A stretch of DNA of 64,000 nt from CBDCIS01 sp965217565 (GCA_965217565.1 CBDCIS010000006.1:372001-436000); one strand, 5' to 3'; counted from the first letter of the stretch, positions 26,659 through 35,510 are shown. Notes: generated by a model not told the origin, from the letters alone. Translations and numbers: made by a program.

Positions 26659-26688
26659 CTTGACATGCTTTGTGTCAAGTAGTAAAAT
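26659..26688 (+). promoter_or_regulatory. hspR promoter with overlapping HAIR-like operator
   Basis: TTGACA (26660-26665) and TAAAAT (26683-26688) are 17 bases apart. The -35 lies inside an inverted repeat CTTGACA-N7-TGTCAAG (26659-26679), which has the layout of the HspR-associated inverted repeat CTTGAGT-N7-ACTCAAG known from Streptomyces. Binding would block the -35, consistent with HspR autorepression of the hspR-grpE-dnaK operon. Confidence 0.75.
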
Positions 26689-26751
26689 ATCCGCAATTGC
26701 TAGGGATTGGAGAGACGGACACCGCCCGCTCCTTCCTGGTAATACAACGTC

Positions 26752-27213
26752 ATGGCGGCATCTTTGGTTAGCTCTGCCGCCAAGACAGCGAGGGATTCCC
26801 GACTAACTGCCCTCGCAAACGGAATGTTGGAGGACGAACGCGCAGTGTACGAGAGACGCGAGCAGTTGGAAGAAGTGCAGGGCGTGTACATCATAAGCGT
26901 GGCCGCCCGCGTGCTGCAAATGCACCCGCAGACGCTACGCAAGTACGAGAGGATTGGCCTCGTATCGCCGTCTCGCACGGTGGGGATGCTGCGGCTCTAC
27001 TCGGAGGAAGACATAGCCCGCCTGCGGCTGATCAAGCACCTAGTAGGCGACTTGGGCCTCAACCTCGCCGGCGTAGAACTGGCCCTAAACCTGTTCAACC
27101 GTCTCATTGGTATGCGCGGCCAACTGCAAAGGCTGGAAGGAGAGGCCCTCAGGGTCTCCCTGAGGGAGAGCGTCCAAGACATGCTAGGCCTTCTTCAGGG
27201 CAAACAGCGATAG
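26752..27213 (+). CDS. hspR: HspR-type MerR family heat-shock repressor
   Basis: A 153-residue MerR-family protein. After an N-terminal extension of about 40 residues come VYIISVAARVLQMHPQTLRK, YERIGLVSPSRT and LRLYSEEDIARLRLIKHL, the winged-helix DNA-binding domain of HspR. An INLAG-like dimerisation stretch (LNLAGVELALNL) follows. HspR represses dnaK operons until heat shock titrates DnaK away. The HAIR-like site overlapping its own promoter and the downstream grpE-dnaK genes fit that role. An internal ATG at 26824 could be the true start. Confidence 0.86.
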   Translation: MAASLVSSAAKTARDSRLTALANGMLEDERAVYERREQLEEVQGVYIISVAARVLQMHPQTLRKYERIGLVSPSRTVGMLRLYSEEDIARLRLIKHLVGDLGLNLAGVELALNLFNRLIGMRGQLQRLEGEALRVSLRESVQDMLGLLQGKQR

Positions 27214-27225
27214 TTCGTGGCTGCT

Positions 27226-27343
27226 GTATCAGTTTAGTCGGTGGTCCGTCCGCAGGGGCGTCCCTAGTGGGCGCCCAGAGCGTGATGACCAACGGGGGCA
27301 ACCATGAAGGATTGCCCCTGCATCCGACCGACCAGGTTGATAC
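27226..27343. mobile_element. GTATCAA-bounded MITE-like element between hspR and grpE
   Basis: The ends are imperfect inverted repeats over about 38 bases: left GTATCAGTTTAGTCGG and CGCAGGGGCGTCCC, right GATTGCCCCTGCATCCGACC and AGGTTGATAC. The right half matches the element at 25454-25527; the left half (GCAGGGGCGTCCC-GTG) matches sequence at 54973-54990. TTCGTGGC occurs 5 bases outside the left end and 10 bases outside the right end, possibly a target duplication. No coding capacity. Confidence 0.7.
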
Positions 27344-27374
27344 AGGTTATAATTCGTGGCAGAGGTTCTATCTT

Positions 27375-27968
27375 ATGACTGAACAGAAGGAACCCGAGTG
27401 GCCGGGTTCGTCACAAGAAGAGGGCGCGTCCTCGCCGGAGGTTCCGGAGGCTGAAGAGGCCGATCTGCTGGGAGAGCAACTCAGCGAGGCTCTGAGAGAA
27501 AAAGACCAGTTCAGGGCGTTGGCGCAGCGCGCGCAAGCGGACCTGATCAACTACAAGCAACGCGCCATGGAGGAGCGGGAATCGCTGAGGCAGAACGCCA
27601 ACGCTCAGCTGCTTCTCAAGATGTTGTCAATTGTGGACGACTTCAACCGCGCGCTTGACCACGTTCCGGGGGACGCGGTAGCCCCGGGATGGCTCGAAGG
27701 ATTGCTGCTGGTGCAGCGCAACGTCGAACACGTCCTCGACTCGGAGGGCGTACGCAAGATCGAGGCCGAGGGGCAGGTGTTCGAGCCGCGTGAGCACGAG
27801 GCGGTCTTCTATGAGGAGACGCCGGACTGCGAGGAAGACATCGTCACCAAGGTCGTCCGTGATGGCTACATGCTTCATCAGAGGGTCTTGCGAGCGGCGC
27901 AGGTAGTCGTCTCAAAATCGCCCGAACAGCGGGACGAATCAGAAAACACCAACCAGGAGGCGCAATAA
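27375..27968 (+). CDS. grpE: Nucleotide exchange factor GrpE
   Basis: Start at the ATG at 27375; a longer frame from 27267 is translated from the repeat element. The 197-residue product has a long acidic N-terminal coiled coil (EEADLLGEQLSEALREKDQF), a helical core (DLINYKQRAMEERE, LLKMLSIVDDFNRALDH), and the C-terminal beta domain ending VVRDGYMLHQRVLRAAQVVVSK. GrpE is the nucleotide exchange factor for DnaK. Its TAA overlaps the dnaK ATG by one base (TAATG), so translation is coupled. Confidence 0.95.
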   Translation: MTEQKEPEWPGSSQEEGASSPEVPEAEEADLLGEQLSEALREKDQFRALAQRAQADLINYKQRAMEERESLRQNANAQLLLKMLSIVDDFNRALDHVPGDAVAPGWLEGLLLVQRNVEHVLDSEGVRKIEAEGQVFEPREHEAVFYEETPDCEEDIVTKVVRDGYMLHQRVLRAAQVVVSKSPEQRDESENTNQEAQ

Positions 27969-29854
27969 TGCCAAAGGTGCTTGGAATCGACCTGGGAACG
28001 ACAAACTCGTGCATGGCCGTCATAGAGGCCGGTGAGCCGCGGGTGCTGGAAAACGCCGAAGGGGGCAGAACAACGCCTTCCGTGGCCGCCTTCAACACCA
28101 GAAACGGAGAGCGCTACGTTGGACTGACAGCCAAACGCCAGTCGGTGACCAACCCCGGCAACACGGTGTACTCCGTCAAACGCTTCATGGGACGCCGCTT
28201 CGAAGAGGAGAGCGTTCGGCGAGACACGGGCCTTGTGCCTTTCAAGGTCAGCGCGCACACCAACGGAGACGCCTACGTTACGATGGGAGACAAGGAGTAC
28301 GCCCCTCCCGAGATCGCGGCGATGGTGCTCCAGAAGCTGAAGCAGGACGCCGAGGACAAGCTGGGCGAGGCCATCACGCAAGCCGTAATCACCGTGCCGG
28401 CGTACTTCAATGACAGCCAGCGCAACGCCACGAAGGACGCGGGGCGAATCGCCGGTCTGGAGGTGTTGAGGATCATCAACGAACCGACGGCGGCGTCGCT
28501 GGCGTACGGGCTGGACAGGAAGGGTGACGAGACGATAGCGGTCTATGACCTCGGCGGCGGCACGTTCGACATCACCATCCTCCGCATCGGCGGCGGCGTG
28601 TTCGAGGTCGTGGCCACCAACGGCGACACCCACTTGGGCGGAGACGATTTCGACCAGCGTATCATCGACTGGATATGCGAGGAGTTCCGGCGCGAACAGG
28701 GCATCGATCTGACGCAGGACCGCATGGCGTTGCAGCGTCTCAGAGAGGCGGGCGAGCGCGCCAAGATCGAGCTTTCCACCGTCATACAGACGGAGATCAA
28801 TCTGCCCTTCATCACAGCCGACGCCTCCGGCCCCAAGCACCTGGTTATGACGCTCACGCGCTCCAAACTGGAGCAGATAGTCAACGAGCTAATCCAGAGG
28901 TCGATTGAGCCGTGCAGAAAGGCATTGAGCGATGCAGGCGTCGCCGCGAGCGAAGTGGACGAGGTCATACTCGTTGGTGGTATGACTCGAATGCCGTCCG
29001 TCCAGGAAGCCGTGATCGCGCTGTTCAACAAGGAGCCTCACAGGGGTGTGAATCCCGACGAGGTAGTCGCCATCGGCGCGGCTATCCAGGCGGGGGTCCT
29101 CCAGGGCGAGGTCGAGGACATCGTTCTCGTTGACGTGACGCCGCTTACGCTGGGAATCGAGACTCTCGGGGGCGTGGCTACTTCGCTCATCACCCGCAAC
29201 ACCGCTATTCCGACTGCCAAGAGCGAGACCTTCACCACGGCCGCCGACGGGCAGACCAGCGTGGAGGTGCACGTCGTTCAGGGCGAGCGCAGTATGGCCC
29301 AGGAGAACAAGAGCATCGGCCGCTTCATGCTCGACGGCATTCTCCCCGCGCCGAGGGGCACGCCCCAGATCGAGGTAACCTTCGACATAGACGCCAACGG
29401 CATCCTGAACGTCTCCGCCAAGGACAAGGGAACCGGCAAGGAGCAGCGCATCACCATCACGGCGAGCTCCGGTCTCAACGAAGATGAGATTCAGCAGATG
29501 GTGCAGGACGCCGAACAGCACGCCGAAGAGGACGAGCGCAAGCGCGAAGAGGTGCAGATGCGGAACACCGCTGAGAACGCCGCATATGCCGCCGAAAAGC
29601 TGCTCAAGGACAATGAGGACAAGATTCCCGCCGAGCTAAAGTCCGAGATCGAGGGCAAGGTCGCCGCGCTGCGTTCCGCGCTCGAAGGGCAGGACATGGC
29701 GGCCATCAATACCGCGCTGCAAGACCTCACCGCCGCCGTGCAGAGGGTCGGCGAGGCAGTCTATAGCCAGGCGGGCGCGGGGCAGGCGCCGGGCGACGCG
29801 CCTACGGACGAGCCCCCGGAAGGGACGGTCGAGGGCGAGTACCGCGAGGTGTAA
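27968..29854 (+). CDS. dnaK: Chaperone protein DnaK (Hsp70)
   Basis: A full-length 628-residue Hsp70: GIDLGTTNS (residues 5-13), VPAYFNDSQRNATKDAG, the phosphate-2 motif YDLGGGTFD, VGGMTRMPSVQ, and the substrate-binding domain starting near VTPLTLGIET. The C-terminal lid has a run of charged helix and ends in a flexible tail. AGGAGGCG precedes the start. No dnaJ follows; a BON-domain gene lies 102 bases downstream, so the cochaperone must be encoded elsewhere. Confidence 0.98.
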   Translation: MPKVLGIDLGTTNSCMAVIEAGEPRVLENAEGGRTTPSVAAFNTRNGERYVGLTAKRQSVTNPGNTVYSVKRFMGRRFEEESVRRDTGLVPFKVSAHTNGDAYVTMGDKEYAPPEIAAMVLQKLKQDAEDKLGEAITQAVITVPAYFNDSQRNATKDAGRIAGLEVLRIINEPTAASLAYGLDRKGDETIAVYDLGGGTFDITILRIGGGVFEVVATNGDTHLGGDDFDQRIIDWICEEFRREQGIDLTQDRMALQRLREAGERAKIELSTVIQTEINLPFITADASGPKHLVMTLTRSKLEQIVNELIQRSIEPCRKALSDAGVAASEVDEVILVGGMTRMPSVQEAVIALFNKEPHRGVNPDEVVAIGAAIQAGVLQGEVEDIVLVDVTPLTLGIETLGGVATSLITRNTAIPTAKSETFTTAADGQTSVEVHVVQGERSMAQENKSIGRFMLDGILPAPRGTPQIEVTFDIDANGILNVSAKDKGTGKEQRITITASSGLNEDEIQQMVQDAEQHAEEDERKREEVQMRNTAENAAYAAEKLLKDNEDKIPAELKSEIEGKVAALRSALEGQDMAAINTALQDLTAAVQRVGEAVYSQAGAGQAPGDAPTDEPPEGTVEGEYREV

Positions 29855-29956
29855 GCAGACGCGATCGCGCGGGGCAGACCAAAGCCGCCTGCCCCAATCT
29901 GACGGGACTGCGGGCCCAGCGGGCGCACCCGCGGCATGGCCCGACCGAGAGGAACA

Positions 29957-30919
29957 ATGGACTTCATCTGGGGTCACAAAGTGGCGTCTAGTGACGGCTG
30001 GGCAGGCCGCCTCGCGGGCGTTCTGGTGGCGTCGGAGCCTCGTCATGCCACCCACCTTATCGTGAAGCGGGGCCTTCTTCCGCCAACACGCCTGGCAGTG
30101 CCCATCGGCAGCCTCGACCATTGCGACGACGAGAGCATCTACCTCAGCCTTCCTATCCTGGAGCTTCTCAAGTTCCCCAAATGGAGCGGTTCGAGCCTCC
30201 AGTCCGGCTTCACTGCCCTGAACCCGAACACCCGAATACACCTCGCCGACGGGGGAAGCCTGCGCCTCAGAGGGCTTCGGGTCGCAAGCGAAAGCCATCT
30301 GAGCACCCATCTCATAGCACGGCGACCGGGCCGGGGCAATCTGCTTTTGCCCATTCAGGCTTCGGACGAGGTCAGCGCGAGCAGTGTGCGACTCGGCGTA
30401 GATGCGGCGGCCCTGCTCGAATTGCCCCTTCACCGCCTCGACCTCAACATTGAAAGCGATCTGATGGATGCCCTTGGTGAAGCCGAGCAGATCCCCGAGG
30501 TGGACCTGAATGAGGTTCGAGTAAGCGTAGCGGAAGGCGTCATAACGCTGGAAGGCAACACCCGAACGCCGTCGGTCAACGGTGAGGTGGAACGGATAGC
30601 CCGCGCGGTCGAGGGCTGTGTGGCGGTCGAAAACAGGCTCGCAAGCGATTGGGAGATAAACCTTGCCGTAGCTACATACATTTCGCGCCACGCGCCACGG
30701 CTGTCAAACAGCGTAGTGGTCAATGCCCAGTTTGGAACGATAAACCTGGAGGGCACAGTGCAAGCCGTAGAGGACAGGGATACGCTGTTACAGGGCGCGA
30801 AGTCCATAGACGGCGTGAGGGGGATCAACGACCTCACCGAGGTTCACAGTCCAGCCCCGGCGGCCGCGGACCCGCCAACGCCCGCTGAGGGCGACGCCGC
30901 TGAATCCAAAGAAGAGTAA
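29957..30919 (+). CDS. Tandem PRC-barrel-like and BON domain protein
   Basis: Start at 29957, preceded by GAGAGGAACA. The 320-residue product has two PRC-barrel-like repeats (GHKVASSDGWAGRLAGVLV with HATHLIVKRG, and LRLRGLRVASESHLSTHLI with ARRPGRGN) followed by two BON domains (VRVSVAEGVITLEGNTRT, and VVVNAQFGTINLEGTVQAV). BON domains bind membranes or phospholipids; PRC barrels mediate protein contact. No signal peptide. Position after dnaK suggests a stress-related role. A terminator ends the operon. Confidence 0.82.
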   Translation: MDFIWGHKVASSDGWAGRLAGVLVASEPRHATHLIVKRGLLPPTRLAVPIGSLDHCDDESIYLSLPILELLKFPKWSGSSLQSGFTALNPNTRIHLADGGSLRLRGLRVASESHLSTHLIARRPGRGNLLLPIQASDEVSASSVRLGVDAAALLELPLHRLDLNIESDLMDALGEAEQIPEVDLNEVRVSVAEGVITLEGNTRTPSVNGEVERIARAVEGCVAVENRLASDWEINLAVATYISRHAPRLSNSVVVNAQFGTINLEGTVQAVEDRDTLLQGAKSIDGVRGINDLTEVHSPAPAAADPPTPAEGDAAESKEE

Positions 30920-30950
30920 GGCCCCGGTCAACCAGGGCCTCGCGTTTTTT
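30919..30950 (+). terminator. Rho-independent terminator of the hspR-grpE-dnaK operon
   Basis: AGGCCC / GGGCCT stem with a 10-base loop, then CGCG and a run of six T. It starts at the stop codon of the BON protein gene. Confidence 0.75.
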
Positions 30951-31937
30951 CTAGAGCACGTGGTACATCAACAGGTGGTCTCGGAGCACGTCCCCGGCGA
31001 AGTCGTTCTCAACCTCGCGCCACACCGAATGGATGTGGTTGGCCCCGTTCTGCCGGTTGTCGAACTCCACGACGAACTCCCCGCCGTGAATCCGGTAGTA
31101 GTGCGCCTTGCTCGTGTCGAGCGGGCCGGCCCAGGCGAAGTGAAGCTGGTCGAAACCTCCCTCCTTCAGCGCCGTGAGCCTCTGTCCCGCCAGTTCCTCG
31201 TTGACCTGGCTCACGTACTCGGTCACCAGGCCCATCAGAATCTCCCTCTGGGTCCCGGACATAGCGGACACGGGCAGCCCTTCCTCTTTAGGCAGCGAGA
31301 CCTTGGAGCTATTGTAGGTGAGGATGTCATAGGGGGCGTCGTCGTAGAGAATCGTCTTGGCCCTCTGACTTGAGTCCAGGCTATTTATCAGCTCGTAGGC
31401 CATGTCTTCCCGCGCGCCCAGTATGCGCAGCCCCGCCTTCGGGCCCTTCCTGACTTCGGCGGGGTTTGCGCCAAAGAAGAAAGGCGTCATGGAGATTACA
31501 TCGTCGCCCCAGACGCTGAAGTGCAGCGAAACGTGATGGCCTTCCGCCCTCCAGCCCCAGGGGTCATCGCCGCCGGGCTCTCCGAACAGCGTAAAGTAGT
31601 ACAGATCTGGGTCTCGAACGAACGAGATTCTGCCCTCTTCCTTTTCCAGCGGCCCTAGCACCGACTCGTGCTCGATAATCTGCTTGGCCTGGTGGTAGGA
31701 CTTCTCGGTTAGGCCCGTCGCCATCAGACTGTAGGCCAAATCCCGCTGGTTCGCGTCCATGTCGCGCAGAGGCAGCCCATGCCGGTTCATGGGAGGGTAG
31801 TACCAGAAGACGCGCTCGCCATCCAGGTAGGGATACGTCGTTTTGGCCCTCTGGTCTGCGTCAAGGCTCTCCAGGAACCTGGCGCCGGCCTCGTTCATCT
31901 TCGTGACGGTTGCCGACCCATTCGAAGCGGTTGTCAT
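30951..31937 (-). CDS. DUF3500 domain-containing protein
   Basis: The start at 31937 is the second of two adjacent ATGs, six bases after AAGGAGG. The 328-residue product shows the DUF3500 landmarks: a repeated FLESLDADQRAKTTYPYLDGER / LINSLDSSQRAKTILYDDAP element, GHHVSLHFSVWGD near the middle, and EFDNRQNGANHIHSVWRE at the C-terminus. The function of the family is unknown. It seems cytoplasmic and is transcribed alone, convergent with the dnaK operon. Confidence 0.88.
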   Translation of the reverse strand: MTTASNGSATVTKMNEAGARFLESLDADQRAKTTYPYLDGERVFWYYPPMNRHGLPLRDMDANQRDLAYSLMATGLTEKSYHQAKQIIEHESVLGPLEKEEGRISFVRDPDLYYFTLFGEPGGDDPWGWRAEGHHVSLHFSVWGDDVISMTPFFFGANPAEVRKGPKAGLRILGAREDMAYELINSLDSSQRAKTILYDDAPYDILTYNSSKVSLPKEEGLPVSAMSGTQREILMGLVTEYVSQVNEELAGQRLTALKEGGFDQLHFAWAGPLDTSKAHYYRIHGGEFVVEFDNRQNGANHIHSVWREVENDFAGDVLRDHLLMYHVL

Positions 31938-32031
31938 CATAGGCCTCCTTCGCAATCTTCCGCTTGGATTGTCGCTCTACTCCAGCCGTGGAGGGCAGCC
32001 CCAATAGTTTGCATGGGCCGCGTCCACGTTG

Positions 32032-32265
32032 TCAGCCAGAGTATAACATGTTCGAGGGATGTTGAAACACCCTCGAACTCCGGCATCGTGGACTCGCCTG
32101 CGCGACCGCCCGGTTCCCGAACTCCTCGGCCAGCCGGTCGACCTCATCGTCGAAGACGTCGGATGGGCGCTCGAGGAAGAGGAGCGGCAACAGGTAGTCC
32201 TCGAACTTGGCCGCGTCCTTCTTGCCAGGTATGGAGCAGGCGGCATCCCAGAGCATCTGCTCCAT
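32032..32265 (-). pseudogene. Type I restriction-modification HsdM N-terminal remnant
   Basis: The frame reads MEQMLWDAACSIPGKKDAAK, then FEDYLLPLLFLERPSDVFDD and EVDRLAEEFG, a recognisable match to the helical N-terminal domain of HsdM methyltransferases (usual form LWxAAdxLRgxxdaxxYkxxvLpLLFLkrlSDvFe). It loses similarity after about 50 residues and stops. The methyltransferase domain, hsdS and hsdR are absent. This is a decayed fragment joined in frame to an IstB-like fragment. Confidence 0.68.
32050..32078. repeat. Near-perfect long hairpin
   Basis: GTTCGAGGG-A-TGTT-GA-AACA-CCCTCGAAC: two stems of 9 and 4 bp, separated by one bulged A, with a 2-base centre. It lies at the end of the HsdM remnant. 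It could be a recombination or termination site; no T-run follows. Confidence 0.6.
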
Positions 32266-32267
32266 GG

Positions 32268-32430
32268 GCTTGGTGGAGGGAACGGGCGCCTGACGGCGGC
32301 GCTCCCGCCGACACTTGATGAGTTGGTGCCGGTCAATAAGTTCCAGTTCTGCGAGGCGGAGCAGGTAGTCGGGATGGTTGGTGCCCTCGACTCCGCATTG
32401 GGCGGCCAGCTTGCGGTACTCCCTTTCAGC
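32268..32430 (-). pseudogene. IstB-like (IS21 helper ATPase) N-terminal remnant
   Basis: In the same frame as the HsdM remnant, without an intervening stop, is LAEREYRKLAAQ, CGVEGTNHPDYLLRLAELEL and IDRHQLIKCRRERRRQA. This resembles the N-terminus of IS21-family IstB (HxDYLLRLAELELIDRxxRxxERRIRAARFP). No start codon lies upstream in frame and the ATPase domain is missing. It overlaps the end of the hydrolase gene by five bases. A truncated insertion-sequence remnant. Confidence 0.62.
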
Positions 32431-33184
32431 GAGCGGTTTGCGCGGGTTGATGCGCCAAAAGGAAATCGCGCACCTGGTTTATCGTCTTGGCGAACATGTC
32501 CTCTGACTCCTTCCATGGATATGCCGTCACCTGGGCTTTAGGCGCCAACGCCACCAGGTCCATGGCGGCCTCGTAAGAGTGCGCCGGAGTGTCATCAGGC
32601 ATGACCAGCATCGGTGTCTGGCACGAACGCGCGAAGTCCCGCGACACGCTGTACATGAAGTCCGGCTGGACGCGGTAAAGGTTGTGCAGGTACTCTTCGA
32701 CGACCTCCATGGTCACGTCAGGCCGCCGGGTGCATAGCTCGAGGCCCCAGCTATCGCGTCCAGAGTTATACATGGCGTCCGGTGTTTCTCGGTTGTGTCC
32801 AACCGGCTGGCAGAGCACACTGGCTACGACGCGCTCGGGTGCCCGTTCCATGAGCTTGAGTGCGAAAGGGCCACCGATGCAGTAGCCCATGAAGAAGAAC
32901 TCCTGAATGCCCAGGTGATCCATCAACCCCAGTTGGTCGTCAGCGAAGGCTCCCCATGGGCCGTCGACCTGGACCGGCCCGCTGGACTCTCCGCCATTCG
33001 CGTTGCGTTGGTCCATCGTGATGCAACGGAAGTCATTCTTGAACTCCTCCATCGCGTTGAACACCTGTGCAGGCCAATTTTTGACCACGGAGTTCAGGCC
33101 TCCGCCGGGGGTCACTAGAAGCGGGAAACCGGAACCAACCTCCTCATAGTGGATGCGGACATCGCCCTTGGTATAAAACGGCAT
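32426..33184 (-). CDS. Alpha/beta hydrolase with a cysteine at the nucleophile position
   Basis: A 252-residue alpha/beta-hydrolase. It opens GDVRIHYEEVGSGFPLLVTPGGGL with the oxyanion-hole glycines, has ITMDQRNANGGES, and the nucleophile elbow FFFMGYCIGGPFALKL, where cysteine replaces the more usual serine. The acid may be in VMPDDTPAHSYEA. The usual C-terminal catalytic histidine is not obvious; the end reads AYPWKESEDMFAKTINQVRD. Cysteine nucleophiles occur in dienelactone-hydrolase-like enzymes. AAGGAG precedes the start. Activity is uncertain. Confidence 0.82.
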   Translation of the reverse strand: MPFYTKGDVRIHYEEVGSGFPLLVTPGGGLNSVVKNWPAQVFNAMEEFKNDFRCITMDQRNANGGESSGPVQVDGPWGAFADDQLGLMDHLGIQEFFFMGYCIGGPFALKLMERAPERVVASVLCQPVGHNRETPDAMYNSGRDSWGLELCTRRPDVTMEVVEEYLHNLYRVQPDFMYSVSRDFARSCQTPMLVMPDDTPAHSYEAAMDLVALAPKAQVTAYPWKESEDMFAKTINQVRDFLLAHQPAQTAR

Positions 33185-33455
33185 TGCAGTGTCTCCTTCT
33201 TGACCCCAGCATAACGCCCGCAGACAATTGTAGCTTGGGAGACCGGGTTGTCAAGGCAGAAAACGCCGGTTGAAACTGCGGGAGAAGCCGGCTTTGTACG
33301 CTTGTAATTCCAGGGGTGGCTTGCCTTTTTCAACTACCACAGCCCCACTGAGATGGCTTATACTATGGTGCAGTCCGCCTGCGACGGGACAGTTCGCCCA
33401 GTAGCGGGCTGTCCTCTTCATTGCCATTTCATTATCCGCGAGGGGCTGAGGAAAT

Positions 33456-35501
33456 ATGGCTACAACCGAAACGACGGAACGAGTCGATTGGCTTCGCAAC
33501 GAACTTAACAGACACAACCACCGCTACTATGTGCTGGACAGTCCTGAAGTCAGCGATTCCCAGTACGACGAGCTTACCAGGGAGCTGCGCCGCCTGGAGG
33601 AGTCGCATCCCGAGCTCGTGACGGCGGACTCCCCCACGCAGCGAGTTGGCGCGGAGCCGGCGGAGGGCTTCGAGTCCGTTCAGCACTCCAGGCCGATGTT
33701 CAGCCTGGGAAACGCCTTCGACGACGAGGAGTTCTACGCTTGGCACAGGCGCGTCTCGAGTCTGCTGGAGCAGGAACAGTTCGAGCTGGTTTGCGAGCTG
33801 AAGTACGACGGCCTCGCGGTCGCGCTCACCTATGAGAACGGACTGTTCGTTCAGGGGTCCACGCGCGGCAGCGGCCTCGTTGGCGAGAACGTTACCCTGA
33901 ACCTTCGCACTATCAAGAGCATCCCTCTAAAACTGCTTGGAGGGAATCCCCCAAGCCGCCTGGACGTGCGCGGCGAGGTCTTCTTCCCCAAGTCCCTGTT
34001 CGACCGCTTCAACGAGGAGCGTGTGGCCAGGGGCGAGCAACCCTACGCCAATCCCCGCAACACGGCGGCGGGCTCGCTGCGGCAGCTCGACCCGCGCATG
34101 ACGGCCGCGCGTCCGCTGGACATCTTCATATACTCGCTCGGCTATGCAGAGTCCGATGACATTCCCGATGATCACTGGGACACCCTCCAATATCTGAAGC
34201 AACTCGGCTTCAAGGTGAGCGGCGACAACAAGAGGGTCTCCACCCCGCAGGAAGCGGCCCGCTACTACAAGGAATGGCTGGAAAAGGCGGAATCGCTGGA
34301 CGTAGCCGCCGACGGCGTGGTCATCAAGGTCAACCGCTTCGACTTCCAGGATCACCTGGGCGTCGTCGGACGCGAGCCGCGCTGGGCCGTCGCCTACAAG
34401 TTCCCCGCCACGCAGTCCGTCACCCAGCTCCTGGACATACGCTTCAACGTCGGTAGAACGGGCAGCATCAACCCCTACGCTGTCCTGGACCCGGTTGACA
34501 TCGGCGGCGCGACTGTGAAGCAGGCGACGCTGCACAATGAGGACTATATACGCGGCAAGGACCTTCGCATCGGCGACTGGATTGTCGTGGAGAGAGCGGG
34601 CGAGGTGATTCCACAGATAGTGAGCGTCATAACGGACCGCCGCACCGGGGAGGAAGTGCAACCCGTGATGCCGGCCGCCTGCCCAAAGTGTGAACAGCCC
34701 GTGGTGAGGCCGGAAGACGAGGCAATGTCTTACTGCGTCAACGCGGCGTGCCCGGAGCAGCTTGCGCGCGCGGTGGAGCACTTCGTCAGCCGGGGCGCGA
34801 TGGACATCGAGGGCGTGGGTGGAAAGCAGGGACAGTTGCTGATCGAGAAGGGCATGGTCGAGGACGTAGCAGACCTGTACCGCCTCGACAGGGACGAACT
34901 TCTGAAGCTGGACCGCATGGCGGAGAAGAGCGTCTCAAATCTGCTGGACGCCGTCGAGCGCAGCAAGGAGAGACCGCTGAGTCGCGTCCTCGGGGCGCTG
35001 GGTATCCGGCACGTAGGCTCCGAGGTCGCGGAGCTTCTCGCACGCCACTTCCCTGCAATCGACGGCCTCGTCAAGGCTACGGAGGATGAACTTACCGCCG
35101 TGCCCTCAATCGGCCCCAAGATAGCCGAGAACGTCGTCGCCTACTTTGGGAACGAAGGCAACCTGAAGGTCATCGAGAAGTTGCGCGAGGCGGGGGTTCG
35201 CCTTCAGGACGATGTCGCGGCCGAACCCGTAGAGCAGCCCTTCAAGGGCCTGCGGTTCGTGGTGACGGGCAGGCTGCCCAGCTTCAGCCGCTCCCAGATA
35301 GAGGGGCGAGTCAAGGAGTTGGGCGGCGCAGTGAGCGGCAGCGTCAGCCGCCGAACCGACTATCTCATCGCGGGTGACGACGCCGGCTCGAAGCTGGACG
35401 ATGCCCAGAAGTTAGACGTGAATGTCATTGACGAAGAGGGGTTTATGGACCTGGTTGAGCATATGTTGAGGTCACGGGAATTCGCAGCGGAGCTGTCTTG
35501 A
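33456..35501 (+). CDS. ligA: NAD-dependent DNA ligase
   Basis: Full-length LigA (681 residues), which seals nicks using NAD+. Domain order: Ia helical domain (HNHRYYVLDSPEVSDSQYDE), adenylation domain with the AMP-accepting lysine Lys116 in CELKYDGLAVAL, OB fold, a four-cysteine zinc finger (CPKCEQPV and YCVNAACPEQ), helix-hairpin-helix repeats, and a C-terminal BRCT domain (FKGLRFVVTGRLPSFSRSQI). The recF gene follows almost immediately; its ribosome-binding site overlaps the ligA stop. Confidence 0.97.
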   Translation: MATTETTERVDWLRNELNRHNHRYYVLDSPEVSDSQYDELTRELRRLEESHPELVTADSPTQRVGAEPAEGFESVQHSRPMFSLGNAFDDEEFYAWHRRVSSLLEQEQFELVCELKYDGLAVALTYENGLFVQGSTRGSGLVGENVTLNLRTIKSIPLKLLGGNPPSRLDVRGEVFFPKSLFDRFNEERVARGEQPYANPRNTAAGSLRQLDPRMTAARPLDIFIYSLGYAESDDIPDDHWDTLQYLKQLGFKVSGDNKRVSTPQEAARYYKEWLEKAESLDVAADGVVIKVNRFDFQDHLGVVGREPRWAVAYKFPATQSVTQLLDIRFNVGRTGSINPYAVLDPVDIGGATVKQATLHNEDYIRGKDLRIGDWIVVERAGEVIPQIVSVITDRRTGEEVQPVMPAACPKCEQPVVRPEDEAMSYCVNAACPEQLARAVEHFVSRGAMDIEGVGGKQGQLLIEKGMVEDVADLYRLDRDELLKLDRMAEKSVSNLLDAVERSKERPLSRVLGALGIRHVGSEVAELLARHFPAIDGLVKATEDELTAVPSIGPKIAENVVAYFGNEGNLKVIEKLREAGVRLQDDVAAEPVEQPFKGLRFVVTGRLPSFSRSQIEGRVKELGGAVSGSVSRRTDYLIAGDDAGSKLDDAQKLDVNVIDEEGFMDLVEHMLRSREFAAELS

Positions 35502-35510
35502 GGTCGTCCC

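Noticed and set aside
27214..27360. TTCGTGGC on both sides of the 27226-27343 element as a target-site duplication
   Set aside because: The distances from the element ends are unequal (5 and 10 bases), so it is only suggestive.
32059..32541. Plus-strand open frame of 160 codons near 32 kb
   Set aside because: The opposite strand carries recognisable HsdM and IstB fragments; this frame matches nothing.
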